DNA of 64,000 bases, taken from Mactromeris polynyma (Eukaryota; Mollusca; Bivalvia; Venerida; Mactridae). A program made the position numbers and the translations under genes. The notes under the pieces are model-generated. The model was given only the letters and a program-made list of their open reading frames with translations, was not told the origin of the DNA and did not search any database. Location: contig JASFXZ010000074.1 of NCBI GenBank assembly GCA_032209605.1, positions 434,001 through 498,000 of the forward strand, given 5' to 3'. Positions 33,701-39,855 of this stretch are shown here, piece after piece (within the stretch, counting starts at the first letter, position 1; each line of letters opens with the position of its first letter).

Positions 33701-33717
33701 TCTTCTAGTTTTGATTC
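12552..33717 (-). CDS. KCNH2/6/7 (erg): ERG-type voltage-gated potassium channel (KCNH2/6/7 family), 14 exons, N-terminus not found
   Basis: Pore-forming subunit of a delayed/inward-rectifying K+ channel of the plasma membrane. Exons: 33717-33599, 32935-32566, 26321-26120, 24829-24632, 23206-23007, 19730-19631, 18025-17873, 17307-17114, 16778-16667, 15795-15646, 15501-15418, 15149-15052, 14739-14550, 12744-12552. In order they give [11 protein letters not shown] before S1, S1-S3, an S4 with regularly spaced Lys/Arg, the [12 protein letters not shown] filter, S6 with AAIFGNVSS, a C-linker with [11 protein letters not shown], the CNBD ([20 protein letters not shown]) and a C-terminal coiled coil. 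The filter, IFGNVS and HAPPGDTL place it in the ERG rather than EAG or ELK subfamily. About 787 codons are recovered; family members exceed 1000, and the PAS/cap exons are absent or lie elsewhere. All junction phases agree except between 15052 and 14739. Introns are long and repeat-rich. Confidence 0.93.
12745..13523. other. channel intron, no feature recognised
   Basis: AT-rich intron sequence. Confidence 0.4.
13524..13765 (+). mobile_element. MITE family A, copy 4, with 4-bp target duplication
   Basis: TGAGCGTTGCTATGG ... CGTACAGCGGCACTCA is flanked on both sides by TATT, consistent with a 4-bp duplication. Internally it has TGGTGACGTCACATGTGACA and the CATATGG core. It lies in the last channel intron. 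Confidence 0.82.
13766..14290. other. channel intron, nothing recognised
   Basis: AT-rich; no exon or repeat supported. Confidence 0.4.
14293..14526. mobile_element. MITE family D (GAGCTAAATCTCAGCTC type)
   Basis: The ends CCGATTTCCCGAAGC and TTTCGGGAGATCGG are inverted. Inside are nested inverted GAGCTAAATCTCAGCTC and AATCTCAATATTGAGCTGAG motifs. A related copy is at 27215-27440. It ends 24 bp from the donor of the 14550 channel exon. Confidence 0.7.
14550..14739 (-). CDS. KCNH2/6/7 (erg): channel exon 13: start of C-terminal coiled coil
   Basis: It encodes [20 protein letters not shown], then [20 protein letters not shown] and DSKLDHLA, ending in phase 2 at GTAAGT. It joins the next exon as LDHLAHRMHNF. 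The end is secure. The start is not: the likely acceptor ATATTCCAG gives phase 1, but the previous exon ends in phase 0. An unseen small exon or an alternative splice site must reconcile them. Reading in phase 0 meets an in-frame TAG. Confidence 0.65.
15052..15149 (-). CDS. KCNH2/6/7 (erg): channel exon 12: C-terminal cytoplasmic tail
   Basis: 98 nt between TTTTCAG and a GTAAGA donor. It encodes [20 protein letters not shown] and [13 protein letters not shown], a Ser/Thr-rich tail segment. Phase 1 entry agrees with the preceding donor and it exits in phase 0. It is assigned by frame continuity, because the ERG tail is poorly conserved. Confidence 0.65.
15418..15501 (-). CDS. KCNH2/6/7 (erg): channel exon 11: basic tail segment
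   Basis: 84 nt between TATTTGCAG and a GTAAGG donor. It encodes [20 protein letters not shown] and KQQASVET. Arg-Arg-Arg-Asp followed by clustered serines could be a kinase target, but this is inference. Phases 1 and 1 match both neighbours. Confidence 0.68.
15646..15795 (-). CDS. KCNH2/6/7 (erg): channel exon 10: Arg-rich then acidic tail segment
   Basis: 150 nt from acceptor CTTCAAG to donor GTAGAT. It encodes [20 protein letters not shown], then [19 protein letters not shown] and [11 protein letters not shown]. The four-Arg run resembles an ER-retention or trafficking signal of the type known in ERG tails (inference). An alternative GTCAAC donor four codons earlier would break the frame to the next exon. 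Confidence 0.7.
15890..16043. repeat. fold-back element family B, intact copy in a channel intron
   Basis: GGAGAGATTGTCACGAGCTC is inverted against GAACTCGTGACAATCCCCTG. A TATAGTAGATGTATATATAT loop lies between inner CCCTTTTAGAGA / AGAACTCTGGAAGGG arms. Confidence 0.72.
16397..16635 (-). mobile_element. MITE family A, copy 5
   Basis: Reverse orientation: TGAGCGCCGCTGTACGATTT at the low end and AATCCAATAGCAGTGCTCA at the high end. It contains CACATGTGACGTCACCATGT, AGTGACGTCACATG and AATGACGTCACTTAC. It stops 31 bp from the donor of the 16667 channel exon. Confidence 0.82.
16667..16778 (-). CDS. KCNH2/6/7 (erg): channel exon 9: post-CNBD basic linker
   Basis: 112 nt after TTACCATTCAG. It encodes [19 protein letters not shown] and [18 protein letters not shown], ending at GTAAAT in phase 1. 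It directly follows FNLKR of the CNBD exon, where ERG proteins have a Lys/Arg-rich linker. Confidence 0.75.
17114..17307 (-). CDS. KCNH2/6/7 (erg): channel exon 8: C-terminal half of the CNBD
   Basis: The acceptor is AAATTTCAG. It encodes [39 protein letters not shown] and [18 protein letters not shown], ending at GTAAGA in phase 0. YCDxxKI and MYPEF...F are ERG CNBD signatures. A frameshifted duplicate of its first two-thirds lies at 19321-19451. Confidence 0.92.
17873..18025 (-). CDS. KCNH2/6/7 (erg): channel exon 7: N-terminal half of the CNBD
   Basis: 153 nt. It encodes [40 protein letters not shown] and [11 protein letters not shown], with TTHAPPGD and LYFIARGS as ERG hallmarks. In ERG this fold does not bind cyclic nucleotides productively and instead contacts the PAS domain. 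Splice phases are 1 and 1. Confidence 0.93.
18103..18341 (+). mobile_element. MITE family A, copy 6, with TATA duplication
   Basis: TGAGCGTTGCTATGGGA ... GTAGAGCGGCGTTCA is flanked on both sides by TATA. It contains GTGACGTCATTTC, TGGTGACGTCACATGTGACG and AATGACGTCACTTAA. It begins 78 bp upstream of the CNBD exon acceptor. Confidence 0.83.
18612..18790 (+). repeat. tRNA-derived SINE-like sequence
   Basis: A box-A-like TGGTCGATGGATAGTG and a box-B-like GTTTGAATCCC lie 35 bp apart. A body with AGGCTCGAGTCCCTGATAGT follows, which recurs near 39820 as GATCCCTGAATCAGGCTC. Confidence 0.45.
18800..19320. other. channel intron, nothing recognised
   Basis: AT-rich sequence with an A-run near 19055. 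No exon phase fits. Confidence 0.4.
19321..19451 (-). pseudogene. broken duplicate of channel CNBD exon 8
   Basis: About 130 bp are near-identical to 17181-17310, including the 3' splice site flank and the exon start (GGTAAAGATGATATATCT). A one-base deletion plus T substitutions turn SSSGKSV into a TGA stop. Ile-Phe has become Ile-Ser and YCD has become a Tyr codon change. It lies between exons 6 and 7, upstream of the functional copy, so it is an intragenic dispersed duplication. It probably cannot be used in the mature mRNA. Confidence 0.88.
19631..19730 (-). CDS. KCNH2/6/7 (erg): channel exon 6: C-linker end
   Basis: 100 nt after CTTTTTCAG. It encodes [20 protein letters not shown] and [13 protein letters not shown], closely matching the ERG C-linker [15 protein letters not shown]. 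It ends in phase 1 at GTGAAG. Confidence 0.93.
20580..20772. mobile_element. MITE family E (AGTAAAACCT...GGTCTTATTACTGAGGT)
   Basis: ACAGTAAAACCTTACGCAAG and TGGTGGTCTTATTACTGAGG are inverted relatives, and the same ends occur at 24843-25026 and 27829-28015. It has no coding content. Confidence 0.6.
20866..20945 (-). repeat. tRNA-derived SINE head
   Basis: On the minus strand a box-A-like TAGCGCGGTTGACAGAGTC is followed by a perfect box B, GGTTCGAACC, in GTCATGGGTTCGAACCTCT. Confidence 0.5.
20946..22980. other. long channel intron, no further exon
   Basis: No family-matching exon. A (GGAT)n run, ATGGATGGATGGATGGATG, lies near 22812-22830. Confidence 0.45.
23007..23206 (-). CDS. KCNH2/6/7 (erg): channel exon 5: end of S6 and C-linker
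   Basis: 200 nt. With one base from exon 4 it reads [20 protein letters not shown], then [19 protein letters not shown] and [20 protein letters not shown], ending in phase 0 at GTAAGT. The acceptor is TACTATATTTAG; the nearer TTAG gives the wrong phase. The acceptor and first bases form one unit of a tandem array that continues into the intron. The position equivalent to hERG Tyr652 is Ser; that of Phe656 is Phe. Confidence 0.9.
23201..23446. repeat. tandem array of the exon-5 3' splice-site region
   Basis: Seven units of 35-39 bp start at about 23201, 23237, 23276, 23313, 23349, 23388 and 23423. They are organised as a higher-order repeat of three units (about 112 bp) after the first. On the minus strand most units read TTACTATATTTAG followed by CTTTACTT or CCCGGACTT, each resembling the real acceptor. 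The first unit contains the real exon start. Confidence 0.88.
23447..24265. other. channel intron, nothing recognised
   Basis: AT-rich; the open frame at 23526-23717 lacks any family motif. Confidence 0.4.
24266..24504 (-). mobile_element. MITE family A, copy 7
   Basis: TGAGCGCCGCTGTACAATTT ... AATCCCATAGCAGCGCTCA. It has full-length ends, two perfect TGACGTCA inside the arms and a GTGACGTCACC centre-flank. Confidence 0.84.
24632..24829 (-). CDS. KCNH2/6/7 (erg): channel exon 4: pore helix, selectivity filter and S6 start
   Basis: 198 nt after CTGTTTACAG. It encodes [20 protein letters not shown] (the N-V-T of which is a possible N-glycosylation site in the turret), [19 protein letters not shown], the filter [13 protein letters not shown], and [12 protein letters not shown]. 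It ends in phase 1 at GTAAGT. GFGNV with SPNTN is the ERG signature (hERG has SVGFGNV). Confidence 0.95.
24843..25026. mobile_element. MITE family E, intact copy
   Basis: The start TAGAACCCCACTTAAAGACC and end GGTGGTCTTATTAGGCTACT-GAGGTTTTACTGT are inverted relatives. Internal repeats of AAAACCACCTCAA also occur. Confidence 0.65.
25027..25925. other. channel intron, nothing recognised
   Basis: AT-rich; no exon supported. Confidence 0.4.
25927..26078. repeat. short tandem repeat of about 40 bp, roughly 4 units
   Basis: The unit is approximately ATAATAATTCAATCTAAAAA followed by TRAATCTGACAGGTCATAAA. Units begin near 25937, 25978, 26020 and 26060. Confidence 0.8.
26120..26321 (-). CDS. KCNH2/6/7 (erg): channel exon 3: S4 voltage sensor and S5
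   Basis: 202 nt after TTCTGTTGCAG. S4 is [17 protein letters not shown], with basic residues spaced every third position. [20 protein letters not shown] forms S5, followed by [18 protein letters not shown], and it ends in phase 1 at GTAAGT. The pattern [17 protein letters not shown] is shared with hERG. Confidence 0.94.
26690..27165. repeat. tandem repeat of about 115-125 bp, four diverging units with E-box palindromes
   Basis: Units start with ATTTGTCGTCTGCTACAGTA at about 26711, 26825, 26944 and (diverged) 27069. Each continues GCATTATGACGAC..AACAAG, TTATCACGTGATAAAG and a TTATTAGTATTAAGATATA run. The TCACGTGA palindrome is perfect in units 1 and 4, TCACGTGG in unit 2 and decayed in unit 3. 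Confidence 0.82.
27215..27440. mobile_element. MITE family D, second copy
   Basis: AGCTAAATCTCAGTTCAAATATTGTCTC matches 14330-14357. The distal part, AATCAGAATATTGAGCTGAG, matches the other end of that copy. The outer TIRs are decayed. Confidence 0.6.
27829..28015. mobile_element. MITE family E, third copy
   Basis: It begins ACAGTAAAATCTCAATAATA, then CGACCACTCTTGGGACCC, and has the later inverted relatives GGTCTTAATATTGAGATTG and GTGGCTTTTAACTGATGGTTTACT. Confidence 0.55.
28016..29085. other. channel intron, nothing recognised beyond two E-box palindromes
   Basis: TATCACGTGATA near 28130 and TATCACGTGAC near 28163 resemble the motif amplified at 26.7-27.2 kb. No exon seen. Confidence 0.4.
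29098..29941. repeat. 33-bp minisatellite, about 25 units, open on the minus strand
   Basis: The unit is GTACCGACAGTTAGAGCAGT plus AATACTACTCCGA. It is highly regular, and because 33 is a multiple of three the minus strand keeps a 315-codon open frame (29953-29006) of an 11-residue repeat, [11 protein letters not shown]. It sits in the intron between the S1-S3 and S4 exons. The ORF is most likely a by-product of the repeat and not a gene. Confidence 0.93.
29954..31620. other. channel intron; a decayed repeat-C end near 30880-30960
   Basis: TGTGGGGAGGTATTGTCTTA and TTGCGTTTCCTATAACAACTT at 30894-30945 match the end of repeat family C. Otherwise nothing is recognised. Confidence 0.45.
31628..31819 (+). 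other. short open frame beside promoter-like GC-rich patch
   Basis: A 63-codon frame whose end, [18 protein letters not shown], is hydrophobic enough for a membrane segment. Inside it the DNA reads GCATGCGCGGCGGCCATCTT (31725-31744): an NRF1-like GCATGCGC next to an inverted YY1-like AAGATGGCCGC. That is unusual in this AT-rich intron. It could be a promoter or a chance GC island; no protein family recognised. Confidence 0.2.
32566..32935 (-). CDS. KCNH2/6/7 (erg): channel exon 2: S1, S2 and S3
   Basis: 370 nt after TTATTTTCCAG. It encodes [20 protein letters not shown] (S1), a polar S1-S2 loop ([19 protein letters not shown]), [19 protein letters not shown] (S2, with conserved acidic residues), [20 protein letters not shown], and [20 protein letters not shown] (S3), ending in phase 0 at [15 protein letters not shown] and the FRTTY..GEVV block are conserved in ERG. 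Confidence 0.95.
33599..33717 (-). CDS. KCNH2/6/7 (erg): channel exon 1 of those found: pre-S1 cytoplasmic linker
   Basis: 119 nt between TTGTTTCAG and a GTATGT donor. It encodes [34 protein letters not shown] and IILHY, joining [12 protein letters not shown] proteins have [13 protein letters not shown] here. Entry phase 0 means at least one further upstream exon. A MITE A fragment starts 14 bp upstream of the exon. Confidence 0.88.
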
Positions 33718-33730
33718 CTGAAACAATAAA

Positions 33731-33799
33731 TCAGCGCTGCTATGGGATTTACAACCTCTTCTATAAATGAAGTCATTTCAAGAAAACGCAACATGTGAT
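33731..33799 (+). mobile_element. MITE family A, copy 8, truncated
   Basis: TCAGCGCTGCTATGGGATTT through AAGAAAACGCAACATGTGAT, then homology stops. It immediately precedes the 3' splice site of the 33599-33717 exon, so the likely branch-point region of that intron lies in element sequence. Confidence 0.75.
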
Positions 33800-33875
33800 T
33801 ATGCCATCGGATCCATTTAGTAATTAGAGGCAGACGATTTATGTTATATGTAAGTATTTAAGTCGAGTATACAGA

Positions 33876-34370
33876 ACCGAACTGAACAGAACAGAACAGT
33901 ATATTGATATTTAGATTTTAGTACAACACTTTTCATTCAACGTATACAATTTACAAAATAGCAATATTGATATACTCTATGAGAGTAAGTACATGTATAT
34001 TAATACATACAATATGGTAAAATGAAATATTACAATACACATGACAAGCGACAGTGATGCAATATGAATAAATATGAAAAGGCAGCATTATATAACATCC
34101 AATCATAAGCGTAATAGATTAGTACGTACTAATACCGGAATTTGTAGATATACATTGTCAATCTTTTTAAAACAACATCATTATAAGAACTCAATAATTG
34201 AACCAAGTCGTACATGCTGCATTTTCGCCAGATATATTCATTTATTTATCGCCTTCGTAAAATTTAATATTTGCAACAAGTTAGAATAAATTGAAATTCG
34301 TCCTCTAAGTCTTCGTTGTTACATATTATGCAATTTTGCTCATTTCTCTCTATACGATAGACAGACAGAT
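33876..34370 (-). mobile_element. LINE 3'-end fragment
   Basis: On the minus strand at about 34330-34265 a frame reads NCIICNNEDLEDEFQFILTC, the zinc-knuckle tail found at the end of LINE ORF2. The 3' end at 33880-33905 is a (CTGTT)n-like tail, seen on the plus strand as ACTGAACAGAACAGAACAG. The RT core is missing. Confidence 0.65.
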
Positions 34371-37300
34371 TATCATGTTAATGTCTATTTATGTGATTCA
34401 GTTAAAATCTTACAGTCCAAACATTTTAATCAATAAGACACAATGCAAACATAATATAATATAGATGATTCACAGTTCTTGTAACCGAGTGTAGCTTTGT
34501 CCTGCCAGAAAAAAAACTGGTTGAAATGTATCATAAAACAATGAGAAATTAATGTTCTATTAGTTAGTTTGACCGGTCACGTTGCTTGTTTAGGTTCTAT
34601 AGCATACGTGGTTGCCAATTCTAGCATAGGTCAGCCGTTAAAACATCCGCTTGTGGTACCTCCTCCCGCCCAATACATCGAGCTACCAAAATTGACCTGA
34701 ATTGGATGATTTACACTTCCATGCAGAGATGTTTGTGTCTAAAAATTAAAAAAGGTCTTAAAAATCTCCAAATAAAAATAAAATATATCTGCTGACTTAG
34801 AGCAAAATTTGCAGCCAGGGATATGGTAAACAAACAGAGTTTTAAGTCGGCTTTATTGTCGAAACTTGTAACCAATTGCAAGCGATACAAATGACGACAT
34901 ATAGTCTGTTTAGAATGGTTTTAATTGAGTCGTTAATGCTCGCAAGGAAGTAACGTTATGATATTTTGAGACAATCGTCTTCCGTTGAAGTGGATATGTA
35001 TATTATACATAATAGAAGGTTATAAAATGAACATTTTGAAGCCAACAATCACGAATATCTGGAGATATACTTGATGTTACTACATATGTTCGCGAGGTAA
35101 TATAGAAACATGACTACAATGCAGTATTATCGTCCTACAAGACTTGACTAGTGGTACTCAATATTACAGCACCACTAGGGTATATACACTGACATTCATT
35201 GGTTTCTATTCTAAAATTTGCAGAACAATTAATGTTTAGAAGTATGTCACACTGTAGATGGTTCCCCTTCGAGTATATCTCCACAGAGTTCTGTATTCGA
35301 AGCACGCGCTAGTGTACGCTACTCTATCAACGTATATAACTACTCGACTACACTCCTTACAGGTCCCTAAGGAGCTATAAACGGACATAAAGGGCCCCCG
35401 AGGGAGTCACAAACAGCGTGATAAGCTTTTTAACGTTTCTTCCGTTTTGGTCACAAACATTGTAAGCAAGACATGCGATACTTACTTATCTCGTTGAGTA
35501 TCGTTGAATGTATTCAACAGTTCATTTGTTTTAGTTAATTATTAATATTGAATGTTTTGGTCACATACAGAAAAATGTCACAGATAGACCATCTCGATAT
35601 TACGACCACATCAGTAATGCGACCACGTGGGTCAGATTTTATTCCATTTTTAAAACCCGCGAATCATACCACATTACAACTAAGACACGCTTCAGAACCA
35701 ATAATAGAGATTGTATTGCATATTTAAAGCCAGGGTTGCATCATTAACTTTATTGAGTATCTTTTCATCTTTTTGGTCAAATACATTTTAGTCACGTATT
35801 GTGATGATTGGTTAGTTTGCCGGGTGCTTAAAAAGCGATAATCATTCCATTCTGTCAGACATGTACAGAAATATTAAACTTAATTAATTTGCCATCAATA
35901 CATTTATATTTGTTTCAATGATTATCTTACATCTTATTTTTATGCCGACGTTAACATTGATAAAGAGACAAAATTCATAATTATGTAGAAATTAAGATTA
36001 CAGTTTAAAGATTACTAAAGTCACGCACTCAAACCGCACTTAACGACCACCTTAAAATAAAGACAATCTTATTAAGAATACCGGGTATGCATAACTAACT
36101 ATATTAATATAAAAAAAAATTCTAAAAAAACGATGATTTAAAAAAAGCATTGTCATGATAACAGAAGAAAACAGAACTGAATTTAACAGAACATAATAGT
36201 TTATTAACATGTCGAATTAAGAATAGCGCTTATCATCAAATACATACAATTTACAGAATTATAATCAGACACTAGATTGCTGAACGATTATTGTGAAATC
36301 TGGGTGGGGTATTATAACGGATACGGACACTCAGCAAGCAAATCTCAAATCACAAAATTTACCCATTATTAGTCTGATAGGGACTCATTTTTAGTTTGAA
36401 AATATTTGATAATGTAAAATGAGTGCTGATTAATGTTTGCGCCCAATTTTCTTAGAGAAGTGAGTGTAATTTGGGATCTGGGAGTTAGTATTAAGTCTGA
36501 GTGTGGAGTGTGTCACTCAAACCCAATGATTACTTCCTTGTCTCAGATTTACCATACAACCTCATATTCAGCACTCATTTGACATTTTCATGCAACTTTT
36601 TAAAATCAGACTAATAAGCGTTAATTTTGTAATTTAAGATTTCAGTGCTGAGTGAAAGTATTCGTGATAAATCCGGACTCTGGTTATTAGTTATTTCACA
36701 AGTGTGACGTCATGTCGCAAATATCACACGGGAGTTATCACATGGCTGCATCGTCGTCTGTGATATACATGAATCATTCTGCCTAAAGACAACTTTAAGG
36801 CTGCTTAACATTTTGTGTTAAAACATTTTCGTTTATTTGATACGAAATGACTTCTTACCGATGAAAACATGTTTTATTTCGCGAAATGTGACATATTTTG
36901 CTGGGAAGAAGAGATTTAACTTGGAACTGTCTACCGGGAGAACTCTAGACACAAGCTATTGAATTTCGCAACGCTTTCTAAAATACAACACGCATGGAAA
37001 AAACATTGGTATGTTCAATGAATTGAATGTCATTGCATGTTAGTAACTAAAATGATTTGTCGGAGTAGCTTATTAAGATAAGAAAATCACTACTTTCGTT
37101 TTGTTGTCTAAAACCGGCTTCTTTCGATTAAGAACTGTGCCAAGTCAAGTCAAAGGGTTTATTTGCACAAACAAAAATGTTCATTGCAAAAAAGAAATAA
37201 AATACAAAAAAGTAAACCACATAATATACATGTATACATATACTATCAAACTAACGGCAAGTCATATTGTAAAATATCAAATGCATTCCGGATGGTTTGA

Positions 37301-38248
37301 AACTGCTACAAAGTTATCAGAGAAAAGAAAAAAAAATGGTTTGCCGCTTTAAATTAATTGTGTGATATAAATAAGGCTAAATCAAATCAATCGGCCTTCT
37401 TTATTAAGCCTTTATAGAGTCATGGTATTAAACTGGACATTGGGTTTAGGAATTGATCCATTTCCGAGCAATCGTGTCCTATCACACTTTTGTATCCCAC
37501 TAAATACTTCCCGGTAATGAACGTAAATGGGAAGAGACAGTGAGTATATGTCTAATTGAAACATTTTATGTGTTTTATATTGTGTTTATTCCGGTTATGT
37601 TCAGGGTCAGAATTCTCGATGTTACTAAGTTCAACTATTATAGACGTTATAGTAGTAAGTGAAAAATTTTTTTTATTGGTTTTCACTAACTCTGAAATTA
37701 TTTTTTCTATTATTTTATAGTTATTTCAAACATTTTATATTATTTTAATTTTGTACATATGTACTATGCATAAACACTTTGTTTTAATTGACTAGCGTTA
37801 ATATTGTTATAAGCATTTTAGTTTGTCTATTGTTTTATATTACATTGTAAAGCACTTTTGAACATATTTTATGTATGAAAAGAGTGCTATAGAAATATGG
37901 TATATAATAATAATAATAGTAAGTGAATGGCCGTGAAGTGTTTAAGCATGATAATGACAGTGGTGTTAAATTTTGTTCTAGTTTGATGAGATTTCTTTGT
38001 ATGTAAGATTTATTTTAGATTGGAATTTTCATTTTTGAAAACCGCCAATCGATGACATTGGTTCAATACGGTTAGTTTTAATTGTACATTTAATAATACA
38101 TTTTAGTGCATGAAGGATTATTGCTATTGTATAGCCACCCACAGTGTTGTAATGGGAATGACACAGAACTTCCATTGAGAAGGTTCCTTTCCAATTTTCG
38201 AAATTAATCTTAAACACAAGGCACCATTGTATAAGGCAATAAAGCATA
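34371..38248. other. non-coding; two further LINE-like 3' tails
   Basis: No exon recognised, including none for a PAS domain. At 36165-36200 a minus-strand tail (AACAGAACTGAATTTAACAG) resembles that at 33890. At 37845-37920 TGTAAAGCACTTTTGAACAT, AAAGAGTGCTATAGAAATAT and (ATA)n form a CR1/L2-like 3' end. Confidence 0.5.
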
Positions 38249-38475
38249 TGAGCGCCGCTGTAAGATTCGTAACCTCTTCTATAAATGACGTCATTTCAAG
38301 AAAATGTAACATGTGATGTCACTATTTGCAAGCAGGAAACAATATTTACACCATATGGTCACTTCGTTTTCATATTGTCAAACGGGGCACTTGTTGCTTA
38401 CTGTCAGTACATGGTGACGTCATATGTGACGTTTTCTGGAAATGACGTCACTTACAGAAGAGGATGGAAATCGTT
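38249..38475 (+). mobile_element. MITE family A, copy 9 (right end truncated)
   Basis: It begins TGAGCGCCGCTGTAAGATTC. Three perfect TGACGTCA sites lie near 38286, 38415 and 38441. The right terminus is lost after GAGGATGGAAATCGTT. Confidence 0.8.
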
Positions 38476-39332
38476 GAACGGATTGTTGAAGCAAAAATTG
38501 TCCAAGAAATATCAGGAAACTTCCAGGAACGGTCTGCAATAGTAGCGGAAGGATAGCTCCTTTGACTACTGTATAATGTAGTAACAGCAAATGCTTACAA
38601 TGCACAACACCGTTAACATACACTTAAGAAATAGCAGTTTACGTGACTGAAACACTTATTTAAATAGTTTAACACATTGTTGAGTTGTTGTGTCTTCTCT
38701 GTATGAGAGCTACATTATCTTTAACTATTGATAACATTTCTGAAACCATGGTTTTAAGTTAATTGAGTGCGTTGCACAGTTACATTTTCAATCACCGCTC
38801 TAGTCATGCATGAATTTTTCACTCATCAAGCAAATTTAAGTTACTTTTCGTATTTTAAGAACTTCCAAAACCACTGCAGAAAGTGTTTCTTAATGTTTTC
38901 TTAAAAACTTTCTTAAGCTAAGAAGTACTTTAAGAAGGTGAATGAAACGGCACCCTTATCTTCATGTGAGATGTTACGGTAACTCATTAGAACTTGTCTG
39001 AATAGTACCTGCAGTTTTTATACCAGTGATATATAAGTACTTCATTGGCATATCCTATAATGTTGTATCACAGACATTCGTATATCAACCCCGAGCTAGA
39101 CAAACGTAAAGAGATAATGAAGCCATTGTTGTTTGTTCCGTGATACGAGGTGATTCCAAAATCGTTACATTACCATATGGTATAATTACGGTTCGTCTAA
39201 TGTATTATTATATAATTGTTTACTTGTTTACATATATCCATGTCTCCGTATGCTTTTGGGATGACTGTGAGCTTTGCTTGTGGCAAGGCCTGCTCCACGT
39301 CTTTATTCATTTTGAATATTGCATATATAGTT
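38476..39332. other. non-coding; nothing recognised
   Basis: AT-rich; no splice-bounded coding signal. Confidence 0.4.
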
Positions 39333-39555
39333 ATGAGCGCTGTTATGGGACTTACAATCTCTTCTGTAAGTGACGTTGTTTCAAGAAAACGCAACATGTG
39401 ACGTCACTATTTGCGAGCATGAAACAATATTTATTCAATACGGGCACTTCGTTTTCATATTGCCATGTGGGCAAATTCTTACTGTCAGTACATGGTGGCG
39501 TCACATTCGACGTTTTCTGGAAATGACGCACTTAAAGAAGAGGTAAAAAAGCGCT
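39333..39555 (+). mobile_element. MITE family A, copy 10
   Basis: TGAGCGCTGTTATGGGACTT to ACTTAAAGAAGAGGT, then AAAAAAGCGCTGG. The right end has decayed. It contains ATGTGACGTCACTATTTGC. Confidence 0.78.
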
Positions 39556-39734
39556 GGAAATTTGTTGGCGGGTTTGAGTATTAGGTATCGTTGAAACAGT
39601 CTTTCCAAGCTCTTTCAATCTGTACTACCTTAATTGTTCTGGAATGCACATAACTTAAATAAAATGCAATTCCATAACCCTGTATGTAACAATTATCTCA
39701 AGAGGGTAAAACCGGAAATAAGGTGACGATTGTT

Positions 39735-39850
39735 CTAAGGGTAGGGGTACAGTAACAGATTCAAGATCTGACGGTCGTGGGGTTCAATTTCCGTCATGGG
39801 CGAGACTTGATGTTTGCATGATCCCTGAATCAGGCTCAAATGATTTTTAT
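39735..39850 (+). repeat. tRNA-derived SINE-like fragment
   Basis: The box-B-like GGGGTTCAATTTCC at 39780 is followed by CATGATCCCTGAATCAGGCTC, related to the element at 18612. Confidence 0.4.
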
Positions 39851-39855
39851 ATCAT

